Source of the DNA: an uncultured Flavobacteriales bacterium
Lineage (GTDB): Bacteria; Bacteroidota; Bacteroidia; Flavobacteriales_D; Parvicellaceae
Length of the DNA: 35,595 nt
Direction of reading: 5' to 3'
Assembly: GCA_913030835.1 (NCBI GenBank)
Contig: CAJWDP010000033.1
Coordinates: 1-35,595, forward strand
Below are positions 16,301 to 24,492 of this stretch, one piece after another; within the stretch, counting starts at the first letter, position 1; every line of letters begins with the position of its first letter. Position numbers and translations under genes: made by a program. The notes under the pieces were generated by a model, which was not told where the DNA came from, made no database searches, and saw nothing but the letters and a program-made list of their open reading frames with translations.

Positions 16301-17980
16301 ATGAGGTATGTATCACTTATGGTATTGATTATTTTCTTCTGTTGTTCAGGACAGAACGAAAAATCTCTTGAAAAGGAAAACAGAGTTCGTGGAATGGTGG
16401 TCTCTGCTCACCCTGAAGCTTCAGCCGTGGGGTATGCTATTTTAGAGCAGGGGGGGAACGCATATGATGCTGCTGTAGCTGTTCAATTTGCTCTTGCTGT
16501 TGTGTATCCAAGAGCGGGAAATATTGCAGGAGGTGGCTTTGCAGTATTTCGATTGAATTCGGGTAAAACAGGGACGCTGGATTTTCGGGAAAAGGCCCCA
16601 ATCCAAGCCCATCGAAATATGTATCTCGACCAGGATAGCTCAGTTATTGAAGGACTGTCTTCTTTTGGGTCACTTTCCGTTGGTGTTCCGGGAACTGTGG
16701 ATGGAATGCTCCAACTGCACAAAAAGTATGGCGTACTGCCGTTTGAAATGGCAATTCAGCCTGCTATTGATCTGGCCGCTTACGGTTTTGCGTTAACGAA
16801 AAAGGAGGCTGACAAATTGAATCAGTATCAGGATGAATTCCTCAGGGCGAATAATTTTGATTTTCCTTTTTTGAATTCTTCCGGTTGGGCAGAGGGGGAT
16901 TCCATAAGACTTCCTATGTTGGCCAAGACATTGGAACGAATTAAAGATCATGGCAGAGGTGGTTTTTATGCAGGTGAGACCGCAAAGAACATCATTGATG
17001 CAATGCATGATGTAGGAATTATAACACCAGAAGACCTATCGAATTATCAGTCAGTTTGGCGAGAGCCGATCATCGGTTCTTACAAAGATTTCAAGGTGGT
17101 TGCCATGTCACCGCCGTCAAGTGGTGGAATTGCTCTGATGCAGTTGCTACAAGGGAGTCAGTCATTTGACTTTAAAAGAATGGGTCACAATACAGTAGAA
17201 TCTATTCATGTTATGGCTGAGCTGGAACGAAGAGTTTATGCAGACCGGGCTACTTATCTGGGAGACCCTGACTTCAACCCTGTTCCTACGGATATGTTGC
17301 TAGACTCAGCATACATTGCGAATCGAAATGCTAGAATCTCTTTGGAAAAGACAACCCCATCTGACCAGATTCGGGAAGGAAAAGTAGATGTGATTGAAAG
17401 TGTAGAAACTACACATTTTTCAATCGTGGACAAACAGAATAATGCAATCGCAATAACAACAACATTGAACGGAAATTTTGGGTCGAAGGTCTTTGTTGAG
17501 AAGGGTGGGTTCTTTTTAAACAATGAAATGGACGATTTTAGTGTTAAGCCTGGAGTTCCAAATCAATATGGTCTGGTAGGCGCTGAGATGAATTCTATTC
17601 AATCCGGTAAAAGAATGTTAAGCTCAATGACACCAACCATTTTAGAAAAAAATGGAGAATTGTACATGGTTTTGGGCACACCGGGAGGATCAACTATAAT
17701 TACATCAGTTTATCAAACCATATTAAATGTCGTTGAACACGGGATGACCTTGCAGCAAGCGATTGATAGTAAGAAAGTCCATCATCAGTGGCAGCCGGAT
17801 GCAATAACCTATGAACGGGGAGCTATAGATTCTGCTGCCAGAAACGAATTGATCCGCATGGGGCATGAATTGCGTGAAGTTCAATTCATTGGTCGGGTGG
17901 ATGCTGTATTGATGAATAATAATGGTAGCCTTGAAGGAGGAGCTGATCCTAGGGGAGACGATGCAGCAGTGGGGTTCTGA
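16301..17980 (+). CDS. ggt: gamma-glutamyltransferase (autoprocessing Ntn-hydrolase)
   Basis: Gamma-glutamyltransferase cleaves or transfers the gamma-glutamyl group of glutathione-like compounds, usually outside the inner membrane. The 559-residue product is normal in length. It has a hydrophobic N-terminus with a possible lipobox (IIFFCC, near residue 13), the region GNAYDAAVAVQFALAVVYP, and the processing site ETTHFSIVD in which Thr371 should become the N-terminal nucleophile of the small subunit. Conserved elements GNFGSKV, SSMTPTI and GTPGGS follow. The start at the ATG 16301 avoids the terminator that covers the upstream open frame. Partners: ytxJ lies 66 bp downstream, so the pair may both act in thiol metabolism. 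The call is firm; lipid anchoring is less so. Confidence 0.9.
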   Translation: MRYVSLMVLIIFFCCSGQNEKSLEKENRVRGMVVSAHPEASAVGYAILEQGGNAYDAAVAVQFALAVVYPRAGNIAGGGFAVFRLNSGKTGTLDFREKAPIQAHRNMYLDQDSSVIEGLSSFGSLSVGVPGTVDGMLQLHKKYGVLPFEMAIQPAIDLAAYGFALTKKEADKLNQYQDEFLRANNFDFPFLNSSGWAEGDSIRLPMLAKTLERIKDHGRGGFYAGETAKNIIDAMHDVGIITPEDLSNYQSVWREPIIGSYKDFKVVAMSPPSSGGIALMQLLQGSQSFDFKRMGHNTVESIHVMAELERRVYADRATYLGDPDFNPVPTDMLLDSAYIANRNARISLEKTTPSDQIREGKVDVIESVETTHFSIVDKQNNAIAITTTLNGNFGSKVFVEKGGFFLNNEMDDFSVKPGVPNQYGLVGAEMNSIQSGKRMLSSMTPTILEKNGELYMVLGTPGGSTIITSVYQTILNVVEHGMTLQQAIDSKKVHHQWQPDAITYERGAIDSAARNELIRMGHELREVQFIGRVDAVLMNNNGSLEGGADPRGDDAAVGF

Positions 17981-18046
17981 CAACGAACATGTAGAAACCC
18001 TTTCGAATAATTGATAGTTGTATATTTACCGAGAAAAATTTCGGCG

Positions 18047-18391
18047 ATGATTTGGAACGATTTTAAGGAAGAGGCACAGTTGAATGAACTGATCGATCGA
18101 TCAAGCGATGAATTCATTTGTATTTTTAAGCACAGTGCCAGATGTAACATTAGTACGATGGTAAAATCAAGACTGGAAAGTAGCTCGGATGAAAAAATCC
18201 AATCGCAACCTATTTTTCTAATTAACGTGTTAAAAAACAGGGCTATTAGTGATCAAGTTGCTAGTACATTCAATTTGGTACATGAATCGCCACAGCTTCT
18301 TGTTGTGAAGAACAGAGAGCTGATTCACCATTCAGCACATACTGGTATTACGGTGGAAGGTTTAAAACAAGCCTTAACCAATAACTCTTGA
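18047..18391 (+). CDS. ytxJ: bacillithiol-system redox protein YtxJ
   Basis: The 114-residue product (ATG at 18047) matches the YtxJ/BrxC-type family linked to bacillithiol, the low-molecular-weight thiol of Firmicutes and many Bacteroidota. It has a thioredoxin-like fold with one active-site cysteine in FKHSARCNIS. The remaining strands end with the cis-proline-like SPQLLVVKN region, and the rest matches the expected size of 105-115 residues. An earlier in-frame start at 18011 is unlikely. A TATATTTA that could serve as -7 lies just upstream, without a clear -33. It is convergent with gltA. Confidence 0.85.
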   Translation: MIWNDFKEEAQLNELIDRSSDEFICIFKHSARCNISTMVKSRLESSSDEKIQSQPIFLINVLKNRAISDQVASTFNLVHESPQLLVVKNRELIHHSAHTGITVEGLKQALTNNS

Positions 18392-18434
18392 AACGGAGTT
18401 TAGCAATCGAGAAATTGAATTGGAGTGTTGCTAT

Positions 18435-19721
18435 TTAGCGTTCGTCCACAGGAACGTAATCTCTTGCCGTTTTTCCCGTGTATATTTGACGAGGTCTTCC
18501 GATGGGATCTTTGCTGTCCAACATTTCTTTCCATTGCGCAATCCAACCGGGTAGCCTTCCCAAAGAGAACATAACGGTAAACATTTCAGGTGGAATTCCC
18601 AATGCACGATAGATAATTCCGGAATAAAAGTCTACGTTAGGGTAGAGTGATCTTTCTACAAAATACTCATCGTCAAGCGCTACCTTTTCGAGCTTCTTTG
18701 CAATGTCCAGAACCGGATCTTCAATTCCTAAGGTGTCGAGTACATCGTTGCAAGCTTCTTTTATAATTCTAGCTCGCGGATCAAAATTTTTGTACACACG
18801 ATGTCCGAATCCCATTAAACGGAAAGGATCTTCCTTATCCTTTGCTTTTGCAATCCACTTTTCAGTGTCTCCTCCGTCTTCTTTAATTGCTTCAAGCATT
18901 TGGATTACGGCTTGATTCGCGCCTCCGTGCAGTGGGCCCCATAACGCACACACTCCTGCTGACACAGATGCATACAGGTTAGCTTGAGAAGAACCTACGA
19001 TACGCACTGTAGAAGCAGAACAATTCTGCTCATGATCTGCATGCAGAATCAACAATTTGTTCAATGCTTTTAGAACAACCGGGTTAGGGAAATACTCCTC
19101 TGTTGGCATGGAGAACATCATATTTAAGAAATTCTCGCAATAGTTGAATCTGTTTTGAGGGTAAATCAGCGGTTGTCTCAGGCTATGTTTGTAGGCCCAA
19201 GCCGCTAGTGTTGGCATTTTTGCAATCAATCTTGTAATCGAAAGGTCGAATGCCTCTTGCGATCGATTCGGATCTTGCGATTCAGGGTAGAAAGTGGACA
19301 AAGAGCAAACCATAGCAGCCAACACACCCATTGGATGGGCATTGGCGGGATAAGCTTGAAGGAAGCCCTTCATCTCTTCGTGAACTAAAGTGTGCTGCGT
19401 GATATTGTTCTCAAACTCCTGAAGTCGTTCTTTGCTGGGAAGATCTCCATAAATTAGTAGGTATGCAACCTCAATGAATGTTGCTTTTTCTGCCAATTGT
19501 TCAATTGGGTATCCCCTGTATCGCAATACACCGTTTTCTCCATCCAGATAGGTGATGGCGCTGTAACACGCTCCCGTATTTTTGAACCCTCTGTCAATAG
19601 TAATGCAACCTGTTGAACCTCTTAACTTGGAGATATCCAGACCTCTTTCATTTTCCGCTCCGATGGTTACCGGTAGCTCATGTGTTTCTTCCCCCAAGAT
19701 TAATTTGGCTGTTTCACTCAT
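18435..19721 (-). CDS. gltA: citrate synthase (type II)
   Basis: This 428-residue enzyme condenses oxaloacetate with acetyl-CoA in the first step of the citric acid cycle. It has the normal length of the hexameric, NADH-sensitive type II form. The conserved histidines are seen in LHADHEQNCSAST, GPLHGGANQAVI and GFGHRVYKNFDPRA, together with the N-terminal beta-rich domain (LRYRGYPIEQLAEK). The catalytic aspartate lies in the C-terminal VDFYSGI block. The convergent neighbour ytxJ ends 43 bp away. A short inverted pair TAGCAA/TTGCTA with a 21-base loop lies in that gap but has no T-run. The upstream gene (repeat-channel) is 87 bp away. Confidence 0.97.
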   Translation of the reverse strand: MSETAKLILGEETHELPVTIGAENERGLDISKLRGSTGCITIDRGFKNTGACYSAITYLDGENGVLRYRGYPIEQLAEKATFIEVAYLLIYGDLPSKERLQEFENNITQHTLVHEEMKGFLQAYPANAHPMGVLAAMVCSLSTFYPESQDPNRSQEAFDLSITRLIAKMPTLAAWAYKHSLRQPLIYPQNRFNYCENFLNMMFSMPTEEYFPNPVVLKALNKLLILHADHEQNCSASTVRIVGSSQANLYASVSAGVCALWGPLHGGANQAVIQMLEAIKEDGGDTEKWIAKAKDKEDPFRLMGFGHRVYKNFDPRARIIKEACNDVLDTLGIEDPVLDIAKKLEKVALDDEYFVERSLYPNVDFYSGIIYRALGIPPEMFTVMFSLGRLPGWIAQWKEMLDSKDPIGRPRQIYTGKTARDYVPVDER

Positions 19722-19808
19722 TTTTACCCACGAATTAAATTAATTTAAAAAGCGCATAAAGATAATAAAGTAATTCAAAATTTAGTGGTCAGAATTGCAA
19801 AGAAATCA

Positions 19809-21479
19809 TCAACGCAGAATCTTTCTTACAAATGCAACGGTGAAGTACGACATGAGAAATAAACCAACAAATCCTTCAATGCTTGATACGGCTCGAATAA
19901 TTCCCCAGGGAGAATAGTCGCCATATCCGATGGTTAAAAAGGTGATTGCGGAATGGTAAAAAGAAACTGCCAAATTTGACAACTCTTCCGGAGGACTAAA
20001 GCCGGGTTTTAAATCTCCAAAGCCTAAACTGATCATAAAGAAATAGGTAAGGCTAAACAAGACGTATGTGCACAGCATGCTGATGAGCACTCTTAACGGG
20101 TCAGTAGCATAAAGACCCATCCAATCAAAAATCAACTTCTTAAAAAAGCTGAGCGGATAAACCCAAAGCTTATTCATTTTGTGCTTACTGATCTTATCAC
20201 TGTTATAGGCCTTCAGCTCGTATCTTTTGAAGGCAACATATGCTTTGTCTTCGTCATTGTATTTTCCGGAAGCATTGAAGTCTTCTTTGAGCAACCGAAA
20301 TTGATTGGTTTTGTCATGAAAAGACGAATCCTGACTTTCGATCAATGATTTGACATTATTTTCTTTCCAATCAAGGAAGATCTTTCCAAGGTTTCTGACA
20401 CCTGTTAGGATCAGCTGATTCAGCTTTAATTCTGTTTTGCCTTTTTTCAGGTCGACAATATCTCGGATTATCGTATCGGATAGATCAATGGTATCACATT
20501 GTTCAACCCGCAGATCAACGTAGGTTTTAAGCTGGCAAGATTTAAAATTGATGATTCTTGCTTTTGTTCTGAGCATTGAGATGCTTCCATCCCCAAACTC
20601 TGCTCCTTCGAAAGAAACTTCTTCATCACCGAAGTCGGCCATGTCAAAAGAAATATTTCCGGAACCAAAAATTGCTTTCTTGAAAAAGGTGCGTCCTTTT
20701 TTGTGCTCTATTTCTTCGAATGAGACGATTGCATTACCGAAAACTGTCCTTCTGAAGTCCAGCTTGCCGGAGCCAAATTCGACTTTTCTAAAGTCCACAT
20801 ATTTTCCTCCGAATTCTGATTTGTCGAAAGACACGTCGCCTTTTCCAAACTTCGCAAAATGGAAGTCAACGTTTCCTGATCCAAAATTGAAATTCTTGAA
20901 GTTAACTTTTCCGTCCTTAAAATCAGCATTGATAAAAGAGGTGTTTCCGTTGTAATTCGCGCAATTTTCAAATGTGACATTGCCGTTTCCAAAATCGGTA
21001 AACTGAAAATTAATGCTTCCCTCACCAAAATCCACGTTGGAGAAATCCACATCCGTTTCAGCGAATGAGCTTTTGTAAAAACTAACATTACCACTTCCGA
21101 AAGATGAGTTAACAAAATCGCCGCCTCCATTGAATTCCGCATAAGAAAAGTCTGTGGTGTCATCTGCTTCAAAGAATGTTCGGATGGCGATGAAGTTGTT
21201 GAGTGTCAGCTTCTCATCCCTGCTTAGCTCGTGTTTTTCTCGAAAATCGGACAACGAAAAATTCTTCACATAGCAATTGGAAATGTCTATTTCTTCTTTA
21301 GCTATGATCTTTTTGTAAATCTCATCCGATTCCAACACACCATACCGTTCCTTTTTAACAACGTTTCTATTTCCATCTCTAAAGATAATTACTGCAGTTC
21401 GAGAGAGTGAAAACAGTCCGTTCTCGAAAGGGTCGTCGGTAATCTTTATTGAGTAATATTGATGCTGTTTTTCCTTCAC
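19809..21479 (-). CDS. 12-residue-repeat (beta-solenoid-like) protein fused to a two-TM potassium-channel pore
   Basis: This 556-residue protein has three parts. Residues 1-115 are a soluble N-terminal region. Residues about 116-306 hold about sixteen near-perfect 12-residue repeats, F-G-x-G-x-V-x-F-x-x-x-x, with the leading aromatic at 116, 127, 139, 151, 163, 176, 187, 199, 211, 223, 235, 247, 271, 283 and 295. Residues 460-556 form an ion-channel domain: a first span (about 461-487), a pore helix and the selectivity filter TIGYGD (516-521), then a second span (about 531-553). The linker has LLKEDFNASGKYNDEDKAYVAFKRY, seen in pentapeptide-repeat channels. The filter predicts K+ selectivity and probably a tetramer. 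The repeat is not the usual A-D/N-L-x-x pentapeptide. The start is GTG, overlapping the preceding small gene as GTGA; no ATG fits. What opens the channel is unknown. Confidence 0.85.
   Translation of the reverse strand: MKEKQHQYYSIKITDDPFENGLFSLSRTAVIIFRDGNRNVVKKERYGVLESDEIYKKIIAKEEIDISNCYVKNFSLSDFREKHELSRDEKLTLNNFIAIRTFFEADDTTDFSYAEFNGGGDFVNSSFGSGNVSFYKSSFAETDVDFSNVDFGEGSINFQFTDFGNGNVTFENCANYNGNTSFINADFKDGKVNFKNFNFGSGNVDFHFAKFGKGDVSFDKSEFGGKYVDFRKVEFGSGKLDFRRTVFGNAIVSFEEIEHKKGRTFFKKAIFGSGNISFDMADFGDEEVSFEGAEFGDGSISMLRTKARIINFKSCQLKTYVDLRVEQCDTIDLSDTIIRDIVDLKKGKTELKLNQLILTGVRNLGKIFLDWKENNVKSLIESQDSSFHDKTNQFRLLKEDFNASGKYNDEDKAYVAFKRYELKAYNSDKISKHKMNKLWVYPLSFFKKLIFDWMGLYATDPLRVLISMLCTYVLFSLTYFFMISLGFGDLKPGFSPPEELSNLAVSFYHSAITFLTIGYGDYSPWGIIRAVSSIEGFVGLFLMSYFTVAFVRKILR
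20562..21134 (-). repeat. coding region of ~36-bp diverged tandem repeats (12-residue FGxGxVxF units)
   Basis: The DNA encodes about sixteen units of 36 bp, with one unit of 39 bp and two of 33 bp, so the frame is kept. The units have diverged strongly at the nucleotide level but keep aromatic, glycine and beta-strand positions. This shows selection on the protein repeat rather than a recent expansion. Confidence 0.85.
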
Positions 21480-21619
21480 TCAATTGGCTTTTGAACATAG
21501 AACGAGCCAATATACAGAATTGTAAAAAGAATGATAAAAACCATCAAATAAAAGATGACTTTATTGTTAGCCATTGGACTCTTTTTGTCGTATCCTTTTT
21601 TATAATTGAAAAACCCCAT
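21476..21619 (-). CDS. 47-residue single-span membrane protein in the channel operon
   Basis: This short gene starts at an ATG at 21617-21619 and ends in TGA at 21476-21478. Its stop overlaps the GTG start of the repeat-channel gene (GTGA), and its start lies 3 bp past the stop of the thioredoxin-like gene. The product has a basic N-terminus (MGFFNYKKGYDKKS), then a strongly hydrophobic segment at about residues 21-40 (VIFYLMVFIILFTILYIG), and a short tail SFYVQKPIE. Basic residues before the span predict a cytoplasmic N-terminus. I do not recognise the family. Its tight place between two genes makes it likely to be a true protein and perhaps a partner of the channel, but partnership is inference. 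Confidence 0.7.
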   Translation of the reverse strand: MGFFNYKKGYDKKSPMANNKVIFYLMVFIILFTILYIGSFYVQKPIE

Positions 21620-21622
21620 GCT

Positions 21623-22180
21623 TTAATTCTTGGGTGGGGTAGCTTTATTCCATTGACCGTGCAGGTAGTTGTGATAATACTTGTATTGATCTGTTGAGAA
21701 AAAGAGCAAGATGCCCATCAGCTGATCTACAGGTTTGGCCCCCTGATAGATCATCAATCGAGTTTGATTTTCATCCAATATTACGTAGGAAGGATACGAT
21801 AGCTTCCCTTCCAGCAGAGAGTAGGCCATGTAATGCACTTTTCCTCTGCTTCTTGGGGAAGATTTTACAAATCCCGGATCTGAATTGATGAACATATTAC
21901 CATTATACACTATGGTGTCTGTTGTTTCTGCGTCAAATTTAACCGGATAGAAATTCGCATTCATATATGATACAACACCTTTGTCTTTAAACGTGGTTGC
22001 ATCCATTCGTTTGCACCAACCACACCATCCCGTGTAAAAATCGATGAACATTTTTTTAGGAACACTGTCAGTCTTACTACGATTAATTGCCTCATCCCAG
22101 GTCATCCAATTGATTCCATCATCTTGGGAATGGATTGCAATACTGCAAAAACTAATGATAAGTAATAGTAGTAATCTCAT
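21623..22180 (-). CDS. secreted thioredoxin-like protein with CGWC motif
   Basis: The 185-residue protein has a signal peptide (MRLLLLLIISFCSIAIHSQ, residues 1-19) and a thioredoxin fold with the active site FYTGWCGWCKRMDATTF (about residues 48-64; C-G-W-C). A longer loop follows before the cis-proline region GKLSYPSYVILDE (Tyr-Pro-Ser at about 129-131). This is the thioredoxin_7/DUF255-like form common in Bacteroidota envelopes. It would act as a disulfide reductase or isomerase in the periplasm. It starts 4 bp after the S9 peptidase stop and ends 3 bp before the small membrane gene, so it sits in a four-gene operon. The substrate is unknown. Confidence 0.85.
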   Translation of the reverse strand: MRLLLLLIISFCSIAIHSQDDGINWMTWDEAINRSKTDSVPKKMFIDFYTGWCGWCKRMDATTFKDKGVVSYMNANFYPVKFDAETTDTIVYNGNMFINSDPGFVKSSPRSRGKVHYMAYSLLEGKLSYPSYVILDENQTRLMIYQGAKPVDQLMGILLFFSTDQYKYYHNYLHGQWNKATPPKN

Positions 22181-22184
22181 TAAG

Positions 22185-24428
22185 TCACAGGTTTTTCAAT
22201 AGAAAGTCTGTCATTTTGTTGTATAGGTGAAGTCGTGTGTTTCCACCGTAAATGCCATGATTTCTGTCAGGGTAGATCAAAAGCTCATAATCCTTATTTG
22301 CTGCTACCAGGGCATTTACCATTTCCATCGTATTTTGGTAATGCACATTGTCATCAGCTGATCCGTGCACCAACAGATAACTCCCCTGCATCTCTTCCAC
22401 AAAGTTTATGGGTGAGTTGATGTCATAGTTCTCTCCATTTTCTTGCGGAGTCCGCATGAATCTTTCTGTGTAAATATTATCGTAAAATCTCCAGTTCGTC
22501 ACAGGCGCAACAGCAATCGCCGCTTTAAAAATGCCGGATCCTTTGGTAATGCATAATGAAGACATATAACCTCCGTAGCTCCAACCGAATATTCCTATTC
22601 GTTTTTTGTCAACATAGGGTAAACTGCCCAACCATTTACCTGCCGCAATTTGATCTTCGGTTTCATATTTACCCAATTGCAGGTAGGTAGAGTGTTTAAA
22701 ATCTCTGCCCCTGTAACCAGTTCCTCTTGCATCAACGGAAATCACAATGAACCCTTTTTGAACAAGTAGCTGAAACCAGGCGTAATTTTGTCCTGCCCAT
22801 GCGTCGTTCACTGTGTTGATCCCCGGACCGCCATATACATACATTAAGACAGGAAGCTTTTCTCCCTCTTTAATCATAGCTGGCTTCATAATGAACGCAT
22901 TCAATTCCCTTTCATCAAGTGGAATCTTAATGAATTCTTTATTTACAAACCCAAAATCCTGCATGGTTTGAACAACTCTCTGATTGTCTTTCAGAACTTT
23001 TAGCTCTTCTCCTTTAGCGTTGTTCAGCGTAATAAAATAAGGTGTATTTGCTGATGAGTGGTAATTGATGTAGTACTTGAATCCTTTGCTGAATTGCACC
23101 TCATTTTGACCTTTTTTAGTGGAAATCTTCTTTTTGGATCCTCCGTTCAACTTGATCGAGTAAAGCTGTCTTTCCAGGGGTGATTCTTCAGTAGAAATGT
23201 AGTAAATGAGCTTGTTTGATTCATCGACGCCGACAAGCTCAGTTACTTCCCAGTTTCCCTTAGTTATCTGCTCTTCAGAGCCGTCTTTAAGGTTGATTCT
23301 GTAAACATGATTGAAACCGTCTTTTTCACTGGTCCATAGAAAGGATTTGTTGTCATTCAAAAATGTGAGATTGTCGGTAACATCAATGTAAGTTGCTGCC
23401 GTCTCCGTATAGATAACTTTGGTGATAACGCCGGAGTTGTTCGGTCTGGTTTCATCAAAATCTCCTACCATCAATTCCAGCTTGTTCTGTAATCGATTCA
23501 TTCTGCATACCATTAATACGTCGGGATCATTGGTCCATTTTATTCTTGGAATATATATATCGCTTTCAATTCCTGTATCGAAGGCAAACGATCTTTTCTT
23601 AGCTAACTCGTAAACAAAAATCTGAACAATGGAGTTGTCTTCCCCCGCTTTTGGATATTTGAATTTGTATTGATCGGGATACAAACTGCCATACATGGCC
23701 ATCTGGAATTCCTTAACTCGACTTTCGTCAAAACAATAGTATCCCAGCTTTCTGCCATCCGGAGACCAATATAGTCCATTATCAAAGCTGAACTCCTCTT
23801 CATATACCCAATCCGTTGCTCCATATATGATCTCATTCATTTTGCCGTCTCGAGTAACCTGAATTTCCTCATTCGTGTCAAAATCCTTTATGAATATGTT
23901 GTTGTTCCTTACAAATGCGACTTTATTCTCAGTAGGCGAGAATTGGGCCAGTCGCTGCTTACCTTTAGCCGGATCTGAAAGAGACTGAACTGATTTGGTG
24001 CCTCTATCGTAAACATAATAAAACGCTTTTGTGGAATGGCGGTAGATACTTTCCTGGTCTACGGCCAAAAGAATCTTCGATTCGTCGGAATTAAATGAAT
24101 AATCGCTTATAGCTCCTTGGTTTTGTTTTGGAGTATTACCCGTAAGCGTATATTTTTCGAGCGCCTTAAGTGCTGCTTTATCGAGTATTTGACCAACTTC
24201 AGCGTAATCTTGGTAAGAATATTTATTGATCGTGGTTTTACCCATTTTGTTATCGAACTCCAGGGTGGTAAAATGCTCTCCATCGTTCATTGATCGCACT
24301 CCGGATACATAGTCTCCATAAAACGCATAGTTCTGCCAGATAATTTCGTTGGTAAGTATTTTTTGAACTTGACTGAAGCTGACGTTAAAAAAAATCAGCC
24401 CAACAGACATCAACAGAATATTCTTCAT
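22185..24428 (-). CDS. S9 family peptidase, dipeptidyl peptidase IV type
   Basis: The 747-residue protein has a signal peptide (FFNVSFSQ end, about residue 19), an eight-bladed DPP-IV-type propeller (about 40-480, with EEEFSFDNGLYWSPDG near residue 210 carrying the Glu-Glu motif that binds the substrate amino end), and an alpha/beta-hydrolase domain. The catalytic serine is Ser617 in GWSYGGYMSS, with the aspartate in SADDNVH and the histidine in DRNHGIYGG. It removes X-Pro or X-Ala dipeptides from the N-terminus of peptides, probably in the periplasm. It heads the operon with the thioredoxin-like, small membrane and channel genes, and is divergent from glcD. Confidence 0.93.
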   Translation of the reverse strand: MKNILLMSVGLIFFNVSFSQVQKILTNEIIWQNYAFYGDYVSGVRSMNDGEHFTTLEFDNKMGKTTINKYSYQDYAEVGQILDKAALKALEKYTLTGNTPKQNQGAISDYSFNSDESKILLAVDQESIYRHSTKAFYYVYDRGTKSVQSLSDPAKGKQRLAQFSPTENKVAFVRNNNIFIKDFDTNEEIQVTRDGKMNEIIYGATDWVYEEEFSFDNGLYWSPDGRKLGYYCFDESRVKEFQMAMYGSLYPDQYKFKYPKAGEDNSIVQIFVYELAKKRSFAFDTGIESDIYIPRIKWTNDPDVLMVCRMNRLQNKLELMVGDFDETRPNNSGVITKVIYTETAATYIDVTDNLTFLNDNKSFLWTSEKDGFNHVYRINLKDGSEEQITKGNWEVTELVGVDESNKLIYYISTEESPLERQLYSIKLNGGSKKKISTKKGQNEVQFSKGFKYYINYHSSANTPYFITLNNAKGEELKVLKDNQRVVQTMQDFGFVNKEFIKIPLDERELNAFIMKPAMIKEGEKLPVLMYVYGGPGINTVNDAWAGQNYAWFQLLVQKGFIVISVDARGTGYRGRDFKHSTYLQLGKYETEDQIAAGKWLGSLPYVDKKRIGIFGWSYGGYMSSLCITKGSGIFKAAIAVAPVTNWRFYDNIYTERFMRTPQENGENYDINSPINFVEEMQGSYLLVHGSADDNVHYQNTMEMVNALVAANKDYELLIYPDRNHGIYGGNTRLHLYNKMTDFLLKNL

Positions 24429-24492
24429 AAGATTTGTGTTATTTTTAAGCGGTTTCGAAGGTACAAAAGAACCTTAATCAAAACAACAAGTA

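Noticed and set aside
18401-18434. Inverted pair TAGCAA/TTGCTA between ytxJ and gltA as a terminator
   Set aside because: The stem is only 6 bp with a 21-base loop and no T-run, so it is too weak to call.
20562-21134. Regular ~36-bp repeat spacing, which could suggest a CRISPR or a minisatellite
   Set aside because: The units are diverged in DNA but conserved as 12-residue protein repeats in one long open frame, and there are no identical repeats with unique spacers.
20548-21172. Long open frames in other frames and on the other strand over the repeat-channel gene
   Set aside because: They are by-products of the repeat composition. They are Ser/Pro/Lys-rich without domains, while the minus-strand frame has the periodic repeats and channel motifs.
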